From: Methanobacteriaceae archaeon
GTDB lineage: Archaea; Methanobacteriota; Methanobacteria; Methanobacteriales; Methanobacteriaceae
DNA: 5,857 bases
Direction of reading: 5' to 3'
Assembly: GCA_030681145.1 (NCBI GenBank)
Contig: JAUXXK010000029.1
Span: 1 to 5,857, forward strand
Below, one piece after another: positions 1-4,740 of the stretch. A program made the position numbers and the translations under genes. The notes beneath the pieces are model-generated. The model worked only from the letters and a program-made list of their open reading frames with translations, was not told the DNA's origin and searched no databases. Within the stretch, counting starts at the first letter, position 1; every line of letters begins with the position of its first letter.

Positions 1-638
1 ACATACTCAAAAATTTCCTTTTGGTGCGCTTCACTTGCAGATTTAAGCATCCATCCACACCCTTTTTGTACTAGATCATCACTATCTATTAATAAATTAT
101 CAGCAATAGCAATAATCTCTTTAAAATACATACCTTTACGAGCAGGAATTATTAAAGTCACAGCTGCTGCACGACGAAGCCATCTATTTGATGATTTAGT
201 CCAGTTAGTGATATCGGATAAATAATTTGGATATTTCTCAATAAATGTCCCGATTGTATGATTGCACAATGTATCACAGGTAGCCCAATTATCCACGTAC
301 AATTTTAACCAATTTTCAAAAACTACAAAATCATCAGGCTCAAACCTATTAGATACATAGTATGACCAATTACAAGCTATAAATTGCTCTTCTAGATAAC
401 CAGATTTCAATAGTTGTTCGCATAAAAAATAAATCTCATCTTTTTTACAATCTCTTATAAACTCAAAAAATTCTTTACTAATTTTTGTTACTAGTGAAAC
501 TTTCACTCCATAACTTTTGACTTTTTCCTTAAAAAATTTTGGACCATTCTTTTTTGTCTTAGAATCAGAACTATTTATCAATGTTTCTCTAATAGTTTTT
601 AGGATATTATTTTTATTAATTTTGTAATTATTTGCCAT
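1..638 (-). CDS. AlkD-like DNA alkylation repair protein (3' end outside window)
   Basis: Partial gene with 212 complete codons visible; the C-terminus lies beyond the left edge. The protein resembles the AlkD/AlkC family (DNA_alkylation, PF08713), HEAT-repeat glycosylases that remove alkylated bases such as 3- and 7-methylpurines from DNA. Seen in the sequence: an all-helical protein with WATCD (W118-D122), SNRWLRRAA (residues 150-158) and CGWMLKSA (194-201). These sit where AlkD carries its catalytic Asp, a DNA-contacting Arg and a DNA-contacting Trp, and the D122-to-W196 distance fits the family. K199 stands about where I recall an Arg in bacterial AlkD. The ATG at 636-638 is chosen because GGAGG (complement of 646-650) precedes it by 7 bases. 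AlkD proteins are about 230 residues long, so little is missing. The gene is divergent from the potassium channel gene. Family assignment is fairly sure from motif layout; substrate is inferred. Confidence 0.8.
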   Translation of the reverse strand, partial: MANNYKINKNNILKTIRETLINSSDSKTKKNGPKFFKEKVKSYGVKVSLVTKISKEFFEFIRDCKKDEIYFLCEQLLKSGYLEEQFIACNWSYYVSNRFEPDDFVVFENWLKLYVDNWATCDTLCNHTIGTFIEKYPNYLSDITNWTKSSNRWLRRAAAVTLIIPARKGMYFKEIIAIADNLLIDSDDLVQKGCGWMLKSASEAHQKEIFEY

Positions 639-644
639 ATTAGA

Positions 645-692
645 GCCTCCTTTTCTTCACAAATTTAATACCTAATCCTAGATTTTTTATAA
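645..692 (-). promoter_or_regulatory. Promoter and ribosome binding site of the AlkD-like gene
   Basis: Read on the minus strand, TTATAAAAA (complement of about 684-692) is a good archaeal TATA box. Transcription would start about 25 bases downstream, near 663. That gives a leader of about 25 bases containing AAGGAGG (complement of 646-652) at normal spacing from the ATG. The spacing is self-consistent, but the start site is predicted only. Confidence 0.5.
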
Positions 693-983
693 TAATTTTC
701 ATTAGAATGTTAGATACCCCTCATCACACAAAAGGGATTACTTAATATCTTTAGAACAGATATCATCTCTTACTTGTGTTGAAAAATTTTCTTTTGTGCT
801 GTAATATACCTTGTCTTCTGTGCTTTATTGTTTATTTTTTTATTCATTGGAGTTTTTAAAATACTATTCATAATAGGTAAAAAATTATTATTATTCTTTG
901 GCCCATTATTTTTTTCTTTAAAAAACGCATAACTCGAATAAAATAGCAAAAAAGATATTATTGTAAATTACTTAATAATTTTT
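660..983. other. Divergent intergenic region without a convincing gene
   Basis: Very AT-rich spacer between the AlkD-like gene and the potassium channel gene. It holds the AlkD-side promoter near 684-692. I see no strong promoter for the channel: TATTATTG-like sequence around 956-965 lies about 25 bases before the channel ATG and could drive a leaderless transcript. A 33-codon minus-strand frame (770-871) has no ribosome binding site and no recognisable content. ATTACTTAATA occurs at 737-747 and again at 967-977, and AAAGATATTA at 951-960 is an inverted copy of 744-753. In DNA this AT-rich, these short repeats may be chance. Confidence 0.5.
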
Positions 984-1814
984 ATGAATCGTAGGATAGA
1001 AATTTTCCTGGAAATTTTGTTTATCAGTGTCATATTCATAGACGCTTTTTTACTTTTAACCAGCAGTTTAATGCCTTTTAGAGCAGGTAATTTTCAAAAT
1101 ATTGCCTATGTTGATCTTTTTGCTAGTTTAATTCTTTTATTAGCTTATATTAATCAGATGAGGAAAAATGATCCTAAAATTTATTTAAAAAAAAATTGGA
1201 ACTTTCTTATAGTAGTTATTCCTTTTTCTTTTATTGCAATTAATATACTGGGCTTTTCTCCAGATTTATTTATTTTAAAACTTCTTAATCTGGTTAAAGC
1301 TATTGCTTTAGTTTTTGCTATTAGACAAGTAGGAAAAAATGTGGATAATTTTGTAGAAAAAAGTCGGCTGGTCTATGGTGTTTCCTTTTTTATAGCTATT
1401 CTTTTAACCTCATCAATTGCATTTTATTTAGCAGAAAATGGAATCAATCCTAATGTGACTAACTATGAAGACTCCATATGGTATGTTATTCAAACCATAA
1501 CTACTGTAGGATATGGGGATATAGTCCCTTATACTCAATTTGGCCGTTTAATTGGAGTTATAGCTATGATTAGTGCTATTGGAATAACCAGCCTTCTTAC
1601 TGCAGCCACCACCTCATCACTTCTGGATAAAGTTCGTCAAGAAAGTGATAAACTTTCCAAGAGAAACGCAGTTTTCATGAAAAACCTGGAAAAGAAGATT
1701 GACAAAATTAGTGAGGAAGTTGCTGATAGAAAAGATATTGATGTCTTGAATCAGGAGCTAAAAAAACTAAAATCTGAAATAATTGAATTAAAAGAAATAA
1801 TAGAAAAGAAATAA
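984..1814 (+). CDS. Six-helix potassium channel with C-terminal coiled coil
   Basis: A 276-residue membrane protein of the voltage-gated-like potassium channel superfamily, expected to act as a tetramer in the cytoplasmic membrane and pass K+. Hydrophobic segments lie near residues 6-29, 41-58, 73-91, 95-117, 130-151 and 186-210. The pore loop lies between the last two, with selectivity filter TTVGYGD at 173-179. The S4 position (95-117) keeps only K99, K105, R114 and K118 instead of a regular arginine every third residue, so voltage sensing is doubtful. Residues from about 215 to 276 are charged heptad-like coiled coil, probably tetramerising. No RCK/TrkA domain follows. No Shine-Dalgarno precedes the ATG, and an in-frame TAA at 939-941 leaves no better upstream start, so translation is probably leaderless. 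The gene is convergent with the small RHH gene. Channel identity is near certain; gating is unknown. Confidence 0.9.
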   Translation: MNRRIEIFLEILFISVIFIDAFLLLTSSLMPFRAGNFQNIAYVDLFASLILLLAYINQMRKNDPKIYLKKNWNFLIVVIPFSFIAINILGFSPDLFILKLLNLVKAIALVFAIRQVGKNVDNFVEKSRLVYGVSFFIAILLTSSIAFYLAENGINPNVTNYEDSIWYVIQTITTVGYGDIVPYTQFGRLIGVIAMISAIGITSLLTAATTSSLLDKVRQESDKLSKRNAVFMKNLEKKIDKISEEVADRKDIDVLNQELKKLKSEIIELKEIIEKK

Positions 1815-1820
1815 TAATTA

Positions 1821-1843
1821 TATTATTTATTTATTTATTTATT
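1821..1843 (+). terminator. T-rich ATTT tandem repeat, likely channel-gene terminator
   Basis: Seven bases after the channel stop codon lies a T-rich tract with four ATTT units in a row (1825-1840) plus a partial fifth. Archaeal RNA polymerase terminates at T-rich stretches without needing a hairpin, so this is a plausible terminator. The run is also a small tetranucleotide repeat that could change length by slippage. Confidence 0.45.
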
Positions 1844-1915
1844 CTTAATTTTATTAGTAATTACAGGAAATATTAGTTAGTTATTTATCTTTAAATGGAT
1901 GTAATTTAAACCCAC

Positions 1916-2068
1916 TTATTTATCCAGTTCTTTTTTAATTAGATCAATTATGGCATCATCTCTTCTTTGATAACCTTTTGATTTAGAGTACTCATTAAAA
2001 TCATGCAGTAATTCTTTTGATATTTTAAAAGAGATTCTTATTGATTCTTCTGAATTTTCAGGTTTCAT
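1916..2068 (-). CDS. Small ribbon-helix-helix (CopG-like) DNA-binding protein
   Basis: A 50-residue protein with the classic ribbon-helix-helix layout. A short beta strand at about 9-16 (SIRISFKI) would form the DNA-contacting ribbon of the dimer. Helix A (about 17-30), a GY turn (32-33) and helix B (about 35-48) follow. Such proteins bind operator DNA as dimers and are transcriptional regulators or antitoxins. The ATG at 2066-2068 is preferred because GGTG lies 6 bases before it. An ATG 12 bases further upstream (2078-2080) has no spaced ribosome binding site. No toxin gene adjoins it: the next minus-strand gene upstream is a 60-residue orphan with its own promoter, and the channel gene is convergent. 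An inverted repeat over its likely transcription start suggests autorepression. The fold call is confident; the target is unknown. Confidence 0.8.
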   Translation of the reverse strand: MKPENSEESIRISFKISKELLHDFNEYSKSKGYQRRDDAIIDLIKKELDK

Positions 2069-2124
2069 AATAAACACCATTCCTAATTAATTAATAATAT
2101 GTATTAATATTTATTTAAACTTTA
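2066..2124 (-). promoter_or_regulatory. Promoter of the RHH gene
   Basis: On the minus strand, TTTAAATA (complement of 2112-2119) preceded by purines is a canonical archaeal TATA box with a BRE-like flank. Transcription is expected near 2088-2092, giving a leader of about 20 bases that includes GGTG, 6 bases from the ATG. Confidence 0.5.
2090..2108. repeat. 19-bp perfect inverted repeat, candidate RHH operator
   Basis: ATTAATA (2090-2096) and TATTAAT (2102-2108) are perfect 7-bp arms around the 5-bp spacer ATATG. The repeat lies between the TATA box and the start of the RHH gene, across its predicted transcription start. That is the expected place for an autorepressor operator. The arms contain only A and T, so chance cannot be excluded. 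Confidence 0.4.
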
Positions 2125-2222
2125 ATAAATCAATATAAAATAATAAGATTAGATCTTTATTTTTAATTGTTAAGACACTAATCCTTTAAGGAATTCGGTT
2201 AACTAACATAGAACATAATAAC

Positions 2223-2405
2223 TTAATTTTTATTTGAAGCCATTCTACTTGTAATAACCCTTTTAGCCCTTAAGGCAGTTTCATTATCTTTATTTTTATT
2301 CAGTTCTAATTCTATTTCCTTAAGTAAAGAATCAAAATTATTTAATTTACAATTATATGCACGATTTAAAAGTTCACTTGATTTTTCATTATCTTTATTA
2401 TTCAA
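2223..2405 (-). CDS. 60-residue orphan protein, TTG start proposed
   Basis: I do not recognise this protein. It is hydrophilic, rich in Asn, Lys and Glu, and predicted helical, with an amphipathic stretch (FDSLLKEIELELNKN) and a basic C-terminal part (LRAKRVITSRMASNKN). It has no signal peptide or membrane segment and a single Cys. A longer frame would begin at GTG (2412-2414), but that GTG lies inside AGGTGA, a good Shine-Dalgarno. AGGTGA is correctly spaced (5 bases) from the TTG at 2403-2405, so TTG is the better start. A possible TATA box on the minus strand lies near 2463-2472. The next gene downstream is the RHH regulator, 154 bases away with its own promoter. The ribosome binding site supports a real gene, but the evidence is modest. 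Confidence 0.5.
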   Translation of the reverse strand: MNNKDNEKSSELLNRAYNCKLNNFDSLLKEIELELNKNKDNETALRAKRVITSRMASNKN

Positions 2406-2536
2406 AATTTTCACCTATTTTATAAAATTATCACTTTTCAACAATTTCATTTCAGGAAATAATTTATTTAACCATAATTATTAAGAAAAATATTTTTCAT
2501 TTGACTATATGATTGAGGAATTATATAATTATTTTT

Positions 2537-2588
2537 CAAAAATTTAAATAAGATTGATGGCATATATAAATGTATATTAAAATGGAGG
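2537..2588 (+). promoter_or_regulatory. Promoter and ribosome binding site of the CMD-family gene
   Basis: TTTAAATA (2543-2550) preceded by CAAAAA is a near-ideal TATA box with BRE. Transcription should start near 2572, giving a leader of about 23 bases. GGAGG (2584-2588) lies 6 bases from the ATG at 2595. This is the cleanest promoter in the window. Confidence 0.6.
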
Positions 2589-2594
2589 GATTCC

Positions 2595-2918
2595 ATGAAA
2601 GAAGATGTTTTCTATGGTAAAGGAATGGTACATGTAAAAAAAGACTATCCAGATATTTATGATGCAGTAGTTAAATTGAATGAAGCTGCTTTTACTGGAA
2701 GTGTCTTGGATTATAAGACTCAAAAATTAATAGCTTTAGGAATCACAGCAGCTAATTCTGATGATAGGGCTATGAAAAAACAGATGATGAGCGTTATGCA
2801 TGAATTTGGAGCTACCAAAGATGAAATTGTGGATGTTTTACGTGTTGTGCTTTTAACTTCTGGTAATCCTCCTTTTGTTAAAGCAATGAAGATTTTGTAT
2901 GATGTATTTGAAGAATAA
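2595..2918 (+). CDS. Carboxymuconolactone decarboxylase-fold protein without cysteines
   Basis: A 107-residue protein of the CMD/AhpD-like family (PF02627), small all-helical oligomeric proteins that include gamma-carboxymuconolactone decarboxylases and AhpD-type peroxidase partners. Seen: the conserved LDYKTQKLIALGIT (38-51), GATKDEIVDVL (72-82) and the TSGNPP turn (88-93) followed by the last helix. Redox members carry CxxC with a nearby His after the LIALGIT helix. Here that stretch reads ANSDDRAMKKQMM, and the whole protein has no Cys. Disulfide chemistry is therefore impossible, and the aligned His also appears to be Met or Gln. It is closer in layout to PcaC-like methanogen members, but a muconolactone pathway is not expected in a methanogen, so the function is unknown. 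The start is fixed by GGAGG. It stands alone, with hairpins after its stop. Confidence 0.8.
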   Translation: MKEDVFYGKGMVHVKKDYPDIYDAVVKLNEAAFTGSVLDYKTQKLIALGITAANSDDRAMKKQMMSVMHEFGATKDEIVDVLRVVLLTSGNPPFVKAMKILYDVFEE

Positions 2919-2922
2919 TTCA

Positions 2923-2966
2923 TCAGAATATATAAATATCTGAAGAGATATAAACAGTTATATCTC
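2923..2966 (+). terminator. Tandem hairpins after the CMD-family gene
   Basis: GAGATATAA (2945-2953) and TTATATCTC (2958-2966) form a perfect 9-bp stem with the loop ACAG. Just before it, TCAGA (2923-2927) pairs with TCTGA (2939-2943). Both lie within 50 bases of the stop codon and are followed by T-rich DNA. They could mark or protect the transcript 3' end. No T-run adjoins the stem, so a classic intrinsic terminator is not certain. Confidence 0.4.
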
Positions 2967-3140
2967 ACAAATTCTTTATTTAAATTCATTTTTAAAAAAG
3001 ATACATATCTATTAAATATACAAATTTAAATTTTGAGTACTTAATATTGAATTATTATATTATAAAGAATTTTATGTATATTTATTCAATATCTGTTCAA
3101 ATATTAGATTTCTAATATCCTGATGGAATTCTTTGAATTC

Positions 3141-3165
3141 TTTAATTAAGCAAACATTAATTAAA
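3141..3165. repeat. 9-bp inverted repeat overlapping TATA-like sequence
   Basis: TTTAATTAA (3141-3149) and TTAATTAAA (3157-3165) are perfect inverted arms around GCAAACA. Each arm resembles a TATA box. The right arm lies about 24 bases before the ATG at 3185, suiting a leaderless transcript, and the left arm would place transcription near 3170. Just upstream, GAATTCTTT occurs twice in tandem (3126-3143). The site may be both promoter and operator of the following gene. Confidence 0.4.
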
Positions 3166-3184
3166 ATCTGTGTGGTTACTAATA

Positions 3185-3817
3185 ATGTCTCAAGAATATG
3201 AAGAAAGTGCTGGAGGAATGAGTTATCGTACTCTCATAGGTATTGACATCTCCCAGATTAGGGGATACCTGGAGGGTCGTGATGAAGCCGCATCAGCAGA
3301 AATACTTGAAAAGAATAAGGATTATTATCTGGCAAGTGCCGATAAGACAATTTCTAGATTAGAATTAGCTAAAGTAAGGGCTAAAAATGCTCATTTGTCT
3401 GAAGAAGAATGGGATTTAGTCATTGGAAATATAAACAAAGGCTTTGATTGGGTTAATAATCTAAAAAAGAATATTATAAAAATAGAAAAAGAATCTGATT
3501 GTTTAAATTCTATTTCTTATAAAAAATGGCATTCTGTAAAACTAATACCTTCTTCTGTTGAAGGGTATGTTATTACTATTGCTATTGATAAAAAAATCAA
3601 TCGAATTAAAACTAATCTTTCTGCTTCAGCCCATAGAATGCATCTTAGAAACGCTGATAAACACAACAGCACATCTAAAAAGATATTTTTAGAATTAATG
3701 GATTTAGATGAGTACTCTGATTTGGAAAATGCTGAAATTTTACGTATTAAAGCATATAATGAAGCTTTTTCAGCTCAAGATATTTTAAAAGCAAAATTCA
3801 ATCAATATCCTCGTTAA
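3185..3817 (+). CDS. Unassigned 210-residue helical protein
   Basis: I do not recognise a family. The protein is soluble, without signal peptide or membrane helices, and mostly helical. An N-terminal part (about 1-60) ends in a KDYYLASADKTISRLELAK-type helix. An amphipathic Lys/Glu-rich middle (HLSEEEWDLVIGNINKGFDW onward) follows. A more beta-like segment lies near 118-133 (WHSVKLIP, GYVITIAIDKKI), before a charged helical C-terminus. There is one Cys. The frame is open from GTG 3170, but ATG 3185 is preferred: nothing resembles a Shine-Dalgarno before either, and TATA-like sequence about 24 bases upstream of 3185 suits a leaderless mRNA. Bases 3241-3300 are 52% GC by my count, against 20% at 3481-3540, so base use changes inside the gene. 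It lies upstream of rpl15e but is separated from it by 206 bases and a new promoter. Confidence 0.7.
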   Translation: MSQEYEESAGGMSYRTLIGIDISQIRGYLEGRDEAASAEILEKNKDYYLASADKTISRLELAKVRAKNAHLSEEEWDLVIGNINKGFDWVNNLKKNIIKIEKESDCLNSISYKKWHSVKLIPSSVEGYVITIAIDKKINRIKTNLSASAHRMHLRNADKHNSTSKKIFLELMDLDEYSDLENAEILRIKAYNEAFSAQDILKAKFNQYPR

Positions 3818-3832
3818 AAATTTGCTATTTTT
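3816..3832 (+). terminator. A/T hairpin with T-run after the unassigned gene
   Basis: AAAAAT (3816-3821) and ATTTTT (3827-3832) form a weak 6-bp stem around TTGCT, overlapping the stop codon and ending in five T. A T-tract this close after a stop codon is a plausible archaeal terminator. Confidence 0.35.
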
Positions 3833-3872
3833 AAAGTTATTTCATTTAACCAACATGATAATTGATTTACTT

Positions 3873-3898
3873 TTAAATCCTATAAAATAAGGATTTAA
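3873..3898. repeat. Inverted repeat enclosing a TATA box upstream of rpl15e
   Basis: TTAAATCCT (3873-3881) and AGGATTTAA (3890-3898) are perfect 9-bp arms around ATAAAATA, so TATAAAATA, a canonical TATA box, sits in the middle. The right arm's GGATT can also pair with AATCC at 3900-3904. A repressor dimer bound here would block TBP. A second TATA candidate (3911-3920) lies downstream, so this may be an upstream promoter of rpl15e, an operator, or the end structure of the preceding transcript. Confidence 0.4.
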
Positions 3899-3904
3899 TT
3901 AATC

Positions 3905-3920
3905 CAAACCTTTTTATGTA
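3905..3920 (+). promoter_or_regulatory. Likely proximal rpl15e promoter
   Basis: TTTTTATGTA (3911-3920), preceded by AAACC, is TATA/BRE-like. Transcription would start near 3940, just before the first leader hairpin, giving a leader of about 84 bases. The alternative TATA at 3881-3889 would give a leader of about 115 bases. Confidence 0.45.
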
Positions 3921-3943
3921 TTCATTAACTAATAATTGATTAC

Positions 3944-4017
3944 CGCCAATTTTGGCGAGTAAAAACTCTTTTTGGGACAATGTCCCATGGATGTGGCGCA
4001 AGCTGAACAAAGAGGTG
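3944..4017 (+). promoter_or_regulatory. Structured rpl15e mRNA leader with alternative pairings
   Basis: Hand folding gives four local hairpins. H1 is CGCC(A)/(T)GGCG (3944-3957). H2 is GAGT/ACTC with an AAAA loop (3957-3968). H3 is TGGGAC/GTCCCA with an AAT loop (3973-3987). H4 is TGGC/GCTG with a GCAA tetraloop (3994-4005). The Shine-Dalgarno GAGGTG is at 4012-4017, 6 bases before the ATG. Two competing pairings exist. CTCTTT (3966-3971) with AAAGAG (4009-4014) would cover half the Shine-Dalgarno and destroy H2. CGCCA (3944-3948) with TGGCG (3994-3998) would destroy H1 and H4. A T5 run (3969-3973) follows H2. Ribosomal protein leaders often mimic rRNA and allow autoregulation; that this one does so is inference. 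Confidence 0.45.
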
Positions 4018-4023
4018 TTATTT

Positions 4024-4569
4024 ATGTATAAGTATGTACGAGACGCATGGAAAAATCCAGATAAATCCTATGTAAGAGAACTTATGTGGGAAAGAGCTCC
4101 TAAATGGAGAAGAGAAAACGTAATTGTTAGAATTGATAGGCCAACCCGTATTGATCGAGCTAGATCATTAGGTTACAAGGCCAAAAAAGGTTACGTTGTT
4201 GTCCGAACTCGCGTTAGGCGTGGTGGACTACGAAAAAGCCGATTCAAAGCAGGTCGTAAACCTAAAAGAATGGGTATTAAAAAGATTACTCCTAAAAAGT
4301 CTATACAAAGAATTGCTGAAGAAAGAGTTGCCAGAAAATTCCCAAATATGGAAGTTTTAAATTCTTACTGGGTATGGGCTGATGGAAAATTCAAATTCTA
4401 TGAAGTCATACTAGTTGACCCGAGCCACCCTGTTATTAAAAGCGATCCTAAAATTAATTGGATCTGTGAAAATCAACACACCGGCCGAGCTTTCCGAGGC
4501 TTAACCAGCCAAGGTAAAAAAAGCAGAGGTCTCCGTAACAAAGGAAAAGGTGCAGAAAAATTAAGATAA
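4024..4569 (+). CDS. rpl15e: 50S ribosomal protein L15e
   Basis: Ribosomal protein L15e of the archaeal and eukaryotic large subunit, a very basic protein that binds 23S rRNA. The 181-residue product matches the family throughout: the MYKYVRDAWKNP start, ELMWERAPKWRRENVIVRID (19-38), the Arg-rich RTRVRRGGLRKSRFKAGRKPKR stretch (61-82), the LNSYWVWADGKFKFYEVILV region (112-131) and the glycine/lysine-rich tail TSQGKKSRGLRNKGKG (161-176). The frame stays open upstream to TTG 3952, with in-frame ATG 3991. ATG 4024 is chosen because family members start at MYKY and GAGGTG lies 6 bases before it. Normal archaeal members are about 180-195 residues, so it is complete. The following COG1325 and rnp3 genes form the usual methanogen neighbourhood. 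A structured leader suggests translational control. Confidence 0.97.
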   Translation: MYKYVRDAWKNPDKSYVRELMWERAPKWRRENVIVRIDRPTRIDRARSLGYKAKKGYVVVRTRVRRGGLRKSRFKAGRKPKRMGIKKITPKKSIQRIAEERVARKFPNMEVLNSYWVWADGKFKFYEVILVDPSHPVIKSDPKINWICENQHTGRAFRGLTSQGKKSRGLRNKGKGAEKLR

Positions 4570-4612
4570 TCTTTTTTAAGATTTCTTATTTTTCTCTTCT
4601 TTATTTTAATTA
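4568..4612 (+). terminator. Hairpin and T-rich terminator after rpl15e
   Basis: AATCTT (4568-4573) and AAGATT (4578-4583) form a perfect 6-bp stem with a TTTT loop, starting in the stop codon. A strongly T-rich stretch to about 4612 follows. This fits archaeal termination and would separate rpl15e from the next gene. Confidence 0.5.
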
Positions 4613-4692
4613 TCTCAATTTTTCAAAAATTTTCATAATTAAATTATTTTAATTTAAAATACTTTAATTCAAAATAATAGCTTTTTATTTCA

Positions 4693-4700
4693 TTTATATT
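4693..4700 (+). promoter_or_regulatory. TATA box candidate for the COG1325 gene
   Basis: TTTATATT lies about 45 bases before the ATG at 4741, predicting transcription from about 4722 and a leader of about 20 bases. No clear Shine-Dalgarno is present, only CTGAT at 4732-4736. Confidence 0.4.
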
Positions 4701-4740
4701 CTAATAATGGACATTAATTATTCAATTTACGCTGATTTAA

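Noticed and set aside
770..871. 33-codon minus-strand frame in the large divergent spacer
   Set aside because: No Shine-Dalgarno, no recognisable motif, Lys/Asn-rich composition as expected from AT-rich noncoding DNA.
737..977. Possible MITE-like element: ATTACTTAATA repeated at 737 and 967, with an inverted 10-bp match AAAGATATTA at 744 and 951
   Set aside because: A 10-11 base match is about what chance gives in about 300 bases this AT-rich; no target-site duplication or longer terminal repeat is visible.
1916..2405. Toxin-antitoxin pair made of the 60-residue orphan and the RHH protein
   Set aside because: They are 154 bases apart with separate promoter signals, and the orphan shows no toxin family motif such as RelE, PIN or MazF.
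2720..2989. 89-codon minus-strand frame across the CMD-family gene
   Set aside because: Antisense shadow of a gene with clear family motifs and ribosome binding site; its own translation resembles no protein family.
3936..4006. Box C/D small RNA in the rpl15e leader (TTGATTA near 3936 as box C, CTGA at 4003-4006 as box D)
   Set aside because: Box C has two mismatches to RTGATGA, the interval is long for an archaeal C/D RNA, and internal C' and D' boxes are missing.
3990..4017. Resemblance of GGCGCAAGCTGAAC to the GCAA-loop helix 27 region of 16S rRNA
   Set aside because: The match is short and interrupted, and L15e binds 23S, not 16S, rRNA; probably coincidence from the common GNRA loop.
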